A DNA stretch of 9,077 nt, from assembly GCA_041547565.1 (NCBI GenBank), contig JBFEUI010000108.1, positions 1-9,077 of the forward strand, given 5' to 3'. Source of the stretch: JBFEUI01 sp041547565. Its GTDB lineage: Bacteria > Pseudomonadota > Gammaproteobacteria > Thiohalomonadales > Thiohalomonadaceae. The notes under the pieces were generated by a model, which saw only the letters and a program-made list of their open reading frames with translations, was not told where the DNA came from and did no database searches. The translations under genes and the position numbers were made by a program. This document shows positions 6,112 through 9,077 of this stretch, piece after piece (the first letter of the stretch is position 1; every line of letters starts with the position of its first letter).

Positions 6112-7365
6112 ATGCTTGGAATCGCCATCTCCATCTTCTCGCTGCTGCTGGGTACCGCTCTGCTGCTGCTCGGCATCGGCCTGCAGGGAACCTTGCTGGG
6201 ACTGAGGGCGGTGCATGAGAACTTTCCGACCCCTGTCATCGGCTACGTGATGTCCGCCTACTTCATCGGATTCGCAATTGGCTCCTATCTGTGCCCGCCG
6301 CTGATCAGGCGTGTCGGCCACATACGCGCCTACGCCGCGATGGCGGCCACCGCCTCGGCGGCGGCGATCAGCTACCTGCTCATCTTTGATCCCTGGTTCT
6401 GGGCCCTGCTGCGGATTGTCACCGGCATCTGCATGGTCGGCTTTTATATGGTCATCGAAAGCTGGCTTAATGCGCTGGCGCCGAACGACCGGCGCGGCCA
6501 GTTCCTCAGCGCCTACATGGTCATCACCTTTCTCGCCCTGGCCGCTGCGCAATACCTGTTACTGACGGCAAATATCGCAGGCTTCCGTCTTTTCGCCATC
6601 ACCAGCATCCTGATCTCCGCCGCGGTTGTACCTATCGCTCTCACACGCGTGGAACAGCCACAACTTATCGAATCACCGCGGCTGCATCTGCTGGTTGTCT
6701 ATCGCCAGTCCCCCCTGGGTGTGATCGGCACCTTCGCCTCCGGTGTGGTTATGGGCGCCTTCTGGGGCATGATGGCCGTCTACGGCTCACAAACCGGTCT
6801 GGATAAAATCGGCATCGTCTGGCTGATGAGCGCCACCATTCTCGGTGGCGCGCTCCTACAGTGGCCGATAGGCAAGCTTTCCGATCACGTCGACCGCCGC
6901 AGCATCCTGGGCATCACTACCACTGCTGCAGCCATACTGGCATTTCTCTTATACCTGTACAGCGGGCATTCGCCTCTGTTGCTCTATGGCAATTACTTTC
7001 TGTTTGGCGGTTTTGCCTTTTCGCTCTACAGCCTGAGCGTGGCCCACGTTAACGATCTTTTGCAGCCGGAACAGGCCCTGGATGCCTCACAAAGTTTACT
7101 GCAGCTCTACGGGATTGGGGCGGTGCTGGGCCCTATCGTCGCTGGCATTACCATGGAGCATTACGGTCCCCACAGTCTGCTGTTGCTGTACAGCGTTGCG
7201 TTCCTGGCAGTGGGTCTGTTCACCCTCCACCGCATCCATGTGCGCACCGCACCGCCTGTCGAACAGCAGGAGGAGTTTATCCCGATGGCACGCACCTCCC
7301 CGGCCTCGCTCGAGATGGACCCGCGCCTGGACACCGAACAGCATGAGGAGAAAACGGAACCGTAA
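6112..7365 (+). CDS. MFS transporter, YcaD-like
   Basis: This is a 417-aa major facilitator superfamily protein with 12 likely membrane segments and a charged cytoplasmic tail from about residue 378 (VEQQEEFIPM to EEKTEP). The stretch SAYFIGFAIGSYLCPPLIRR followed by VGHIRAYA is an MFS motif A-type loop between TM2 and TM3. VIESWLNALAPNDRRGQFLS and AYMVITFLALAAAQYLL are typical of the YcaD branch, whose substrates are not settled. GKLSDHVDRRSILG repeats the motif A-like loop in the second half. ATG 6112 is the first start after an in-frame stop at 6076-6078. The ribosome site is poor (AGGAG at 6056-6060 is too far away), which may mean modest translation. It follows the symporter gene by 88 bases. 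An osmolyte or amino-acid exporter is possible, but nothing in the sequence shows that. Confidence 0.88.
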   Translation: MLGIAISIFSLLLGTALLLLGIGLQGTLLGLRAVHENFPTPVIGYVMSAYFIGFAIGSYLCPPLIRRVGHIRAYAAMAATASAAAISYLLIFDPWFWALLRIVTGICMVGFYMVIESWLNALAPNDRRGQFLSAYMVITFLALAAAQYLLLTANIAGFRLFAITSILISAAVVPIALTRVEQPQLIESPRLHLLVVYRQSPLGVIGTFASGVVMGAFWGMMAVYGSQTGLDKIGIVWLMSATILGGALLQWPIGKLSDHVDRRSILGITTTAAAILAFLLYLYSGHSPLLLYGNYFLFGGFAFSLYSLSVAHVNDLLQPEQALDASQSLLQLYGIGAVLGPIVAGITMEHYGPHSLLLLYSVAFLAVGLFTLHRIHVRTAPPVEQQEEFIPMARTSPASLEMDPRLDTEQHEEKTEP

Positions 7366-7464
7366 CAAGCACCCGCTATGCCTCCCGCAGACACGTTTGC
7401 AACATCAGCCCCGATCGGCCACGCTTGAAAGAGCAGTGCTGGCAAATCAACACAGGGAGTCACA

Positions 7465-8703
7465 ATGTACAATTTTCTCGAACAAAGCACCCATCTTTTG
7501 CAACAGGCCGGCGAGATCGGCGGCATCGACCCCGATATCATGAACTGGCTCTCGGGGCCGGCACGGGTGGTGATCTTCCGCATCCCGCTAAAGATGGACA
7601 ACGGCAGCTGCCGCATCTTCGATGCCTACCGCGTGCGCTACAACGATGCCCTCGGCCCCTCCCGGGACGGCACCCGCATCTCCGCCGACCTCGACCTGGA
7701 CGAGGTGAAGTCGCTGGCGATGATTATGTCGATCAAACACGCTGCCGGACGCATCCCCGCTGGCGGCGGCAAGGGTGGCATAGCGGCCGATCCCAGGGAA
7801 CTTAGCGACAGGGAATTTGAAATGCTCTGCCGCGCCTACATCCGTTACCTGCGCCCCAAGGGCTCCGCCTACGATGTACCCGGTGCCGACATCGGCACCA
7901 ACCTGCAGACCATGGCGTGGATGCTCGATGAGTACGAATCGATCACTGGCTTCCACGAACCAGCGGCAATCAACGACAAGCCACCGATCCTCGGCGGCTC
8001 GCTGGGCGGTTACGAGGCGACAGGCCGCGGCGTCTTCGACGTCTTCGTCGAGGCGGCCAAGGAGCAGGGACTGCAGTTGGAGGGGCTGCGCATCGCTATC
8101 CAGGGCTTCGGCCAGGTCGGCTCGGTGGCAGCGACCAGCTTCTACGAGGCAGGTTGCCGCGTCATCGCCGCCAGTGACAGCCGCGGCGGTGTCTACAACG
8201 AAAACGGAATCGACGTCCAGGCACTGCTGCAGCACAAGCAGGAGACGGGCCATGTCGAGGGCTTTGCCGGCACCACCGCGCTGAGTAATGAGGCACTGCT
8301 CGCCTGTGAATGCGATGTGCTGATCCCCGCCGCTCTGCAAGGTGTAATCACCGAGGAGAATGCCGCCAATATCAAGGCCGGCATGGTGGTGGAAGCGGCC
8401 AACGCCCCCACCTCGGTCGAGGGTGACGCCATCCTGCAACAGCGCGGCATCCCCCTCATCCCCGATGTGCTAGCCAATGCCGGCAGCGTCCACCTGTGCC
8501 AGATGGAACGCACCCAGGGCTTGAGTGACGACTACTGGGATATAGAGACTATCAACCACCTGCGCCGCAAGCGGCTGGTCTCCGGCTACCGCGCCGCCGT
8601 CTACGCCAAACAGCAATACGGCACCAACTCCATTCGCATCGGCGCGTGGATCAACGCACTCAAACACATGGAAGAGGCCATCAAAATGCGGGGCTGGTGT
8701 TAA
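7465..8703 (+). CDS. Glu/Leu/Phe/Val-family amino-acid dehydrogenase (possible glutamate dehydrogenase)
   Basis: This is a 412-aa member of the NAD(P)-dependent amino-acid dehydrogenases, which interconvert an amino acid with its 2-oxo acid and ammonia in the cytoplasm. The substrate domain holds Lys91 (IMSIKHAAG), catalytic Lys103 in PAGGGKGGI and catalytic Asp142 in DVPGADIGTN. The Rossmann domain follows GGSLGGYEATGRGVF and has IQGFGQVGSVAA from about 212, then ASDSRGGVYN and EAANAPTSVEGD. Two positions that decide side-chain choice differ from standard GDH. The lysine of GP-x-KGG is Arg67 (GPSRDGTR), and the serine at the eighth position of the NAGGVxVS motif is Cys345 (NAGSVHLC). Both are also unlike leucine dehydrogenase (Leu40 and Val294). 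AGGGAG at 7454-7459 supports ATG 7465. Near ectoine genes it could recycle 2-oxoglutarate from EctB to glutamate, but the true substrate is open. Confidence 0.92.
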   Translation: MYNFLEQSTHLLQQAGEIGGIDPDIMNWLSGPARVVIFRIPLKMDNGSCRIFDAYRVRYNDALGPSRDGTRISADLDLDEVKSLAMIMSIKHAAGRIPAGGGKGGIAADPRELSDREFEMLCRAYIRYLRPKGSAYDVPGADIGTNLQTMAWMLDEYESITGFHEPAAINDKPPILGGSLGGYEATGRGVFDVFVEAAKEQGLQLEGLRIAIQGFGQVGSVAATSFYEAGCRVIAASDSRGGVYNENGIDVQALLQHKQETGHVEGFAGTTALSNEALLACECDVLIPAALQGVITEENAANIKAGMVVEAANAPTSVEGDAILQQRGIPLIPDVLANAGSVHLCQMERTQGLSDDYWDIETINHLRRKRLVSGYRAAVYAKQQYGTNSIRIGAWINALKHMEEAIKMRGWC

Positions 8704-8820
8704 TGAGGCAAGGGTGTGACAAGGAAAGGACTGGAAGCACAATTTTAAGTACGATTCCGGCCATGTACGAACACCCGTCCTTCTTGTGCATTCATGTAAC
8801 CGGTACGATGAGTCGTTTTG

Positions 8821-9077
8821 ATGTTTAACTCCATCGTTAGAAGGTCTGTCGCGCTAGGGCTTTGCGCAATTCTTCTGCTAGTAGAATTCGGCATGTTTCA
8901 CGATTTCTTTTATCCGTTCCGCCTATTGTGGAACCAGGGCAAGACTAGCGAACTCCTTCTCTCATTGATTATATTCCTCTGGAGTCTGCCTGGGGTATTC
9001 TTCATTTTCTTTAGCAATCGCAGTCGTTTTAGAAAGATAACGTTACCGCTCTTTTTATTCTTCTTTATTTTTAATAT
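8821..9077 (+). CDS. N-terminal part of a membrane protein of unknown function (cut by window end)
   Basis: An open frame runs from ATG 8821 to the end of the window without a stop (85 full codons). I do not recognise the protein. It shows three hydrophobic segments: about residues 9-24 after Arg7-Arg8, about 44-65 (LLLSLIIFLWSLPGVFFIFF), and from about 73 on (ITLPLFLFFFIFN). The loop between the first two is aromatic-rich (FGMFHDFFYPFRLLW). Multi-TM N-termini like this occur in several families, including sulfatase-fold phosphoethanolamine transferases, but no catalytic part is visible. By hand count G+C is about 40% (104 of 257), against about 60% in the genes before it. It also uses AGA, AGG, ATA, TTA and CTA codons, so a different origin is likely. 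No good ribosome site is seen; a later ATG at 8893 is less likely because it would cut the first TM segment. Confidence 0.55.
   Translation, partial: MFNSIVRRSVALGLCAILLLVEFGMFHDFFYPFRLLWNQGKTSELLLSLIIFLWSLPGVFFIFFSNRSRFRKITLPLFLFFFIFN

Noticed and set aside
8719..8789. Possible hairpin after the dehydrogenase (ACAAGGAAAGGAC with GTCCTTCTTGT; GCACAA with TTGTGC)
   Set aside because: The pairing has bulges and a loop of over 40 bases, the two pairings compete, and no T-run follows, so a terminator is not supported.
8646..8828. Small + strand open frame across the dehydrogenase end and the following gap
   Set aside because: It is out of frame within the dehydrogenase 3' end, has no ribosome site and shows no recognisable domain.
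8808..8828. ATG at 8808 as an upstream start or leader peptide for the last gene
   Set aside because: It is in another frame and meets a stop after six codons. A leader peptide is possible but unsupported.

Overview
The window reads as a compatible-solute (ectoine) locus from a halotolerant or marine proteobacterium, most likely a gammaproteobacterium. The coding part is GC-rich (one hand-counted 60-base line in the aspartokinase gene gives 60% G+C). All recognisable genes lie on the + strand and are tightly packed. The genus cannot be named from this sequence alone.

Layout: (1) 1-1286, the 3' part of ectB (its 5' end lies before the window) overlaps ectC, the ectoine synthase gene. (2) 1287-1450, a 164-base gap with a strong 10-bp hairpin and overlapping short palindromes. 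(3) 1451-4109, three overlapping genes: a small DksA/TraR-type zinc-finger protein, an Ask_Ect-type aspartokinase, and a signal-peptide/TM/coiled-coil/TPR protein. (4) 4134-4556, a solo CheW-domain protein. (5) 4614-6023, a PutP-like sodium:solute symporter. (6) 6112-7365, a YcaD-like MFS transporter. (7) 7465-8703, a Glu/Leu-family amino-acid dehydrogenase. (8) 8821-9077, the start of an AT-richer gene for a membrane protein, cut by the window end.

How the parts may fit: Ask_Ect feeds aspartyl phosphate toward aspartate-semialdehyde. EctB transaminates the semialdehyde with glutamate. EctC closes the ring, after EctA, which is not in view. The PutP-like symporter is a candidate for recapturing ectoine or taking up another compatible solute. 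The dehydrogenase could link 2-oxoglutarate and glutamate, although its substrate-pocket residues are not those of standard glutamate dehydrogenase. The unusual parts are the regulatory-looking genes among the metabolic ones: the DksA-like protein coupled to ask, and the membrane TPR protein beside a solo CheW. No ectD, ectR, CheA or chemoreceptor gene is seen in the window, and no rRNA, tRNA, CRISPR array or insertion sequence was recognised.
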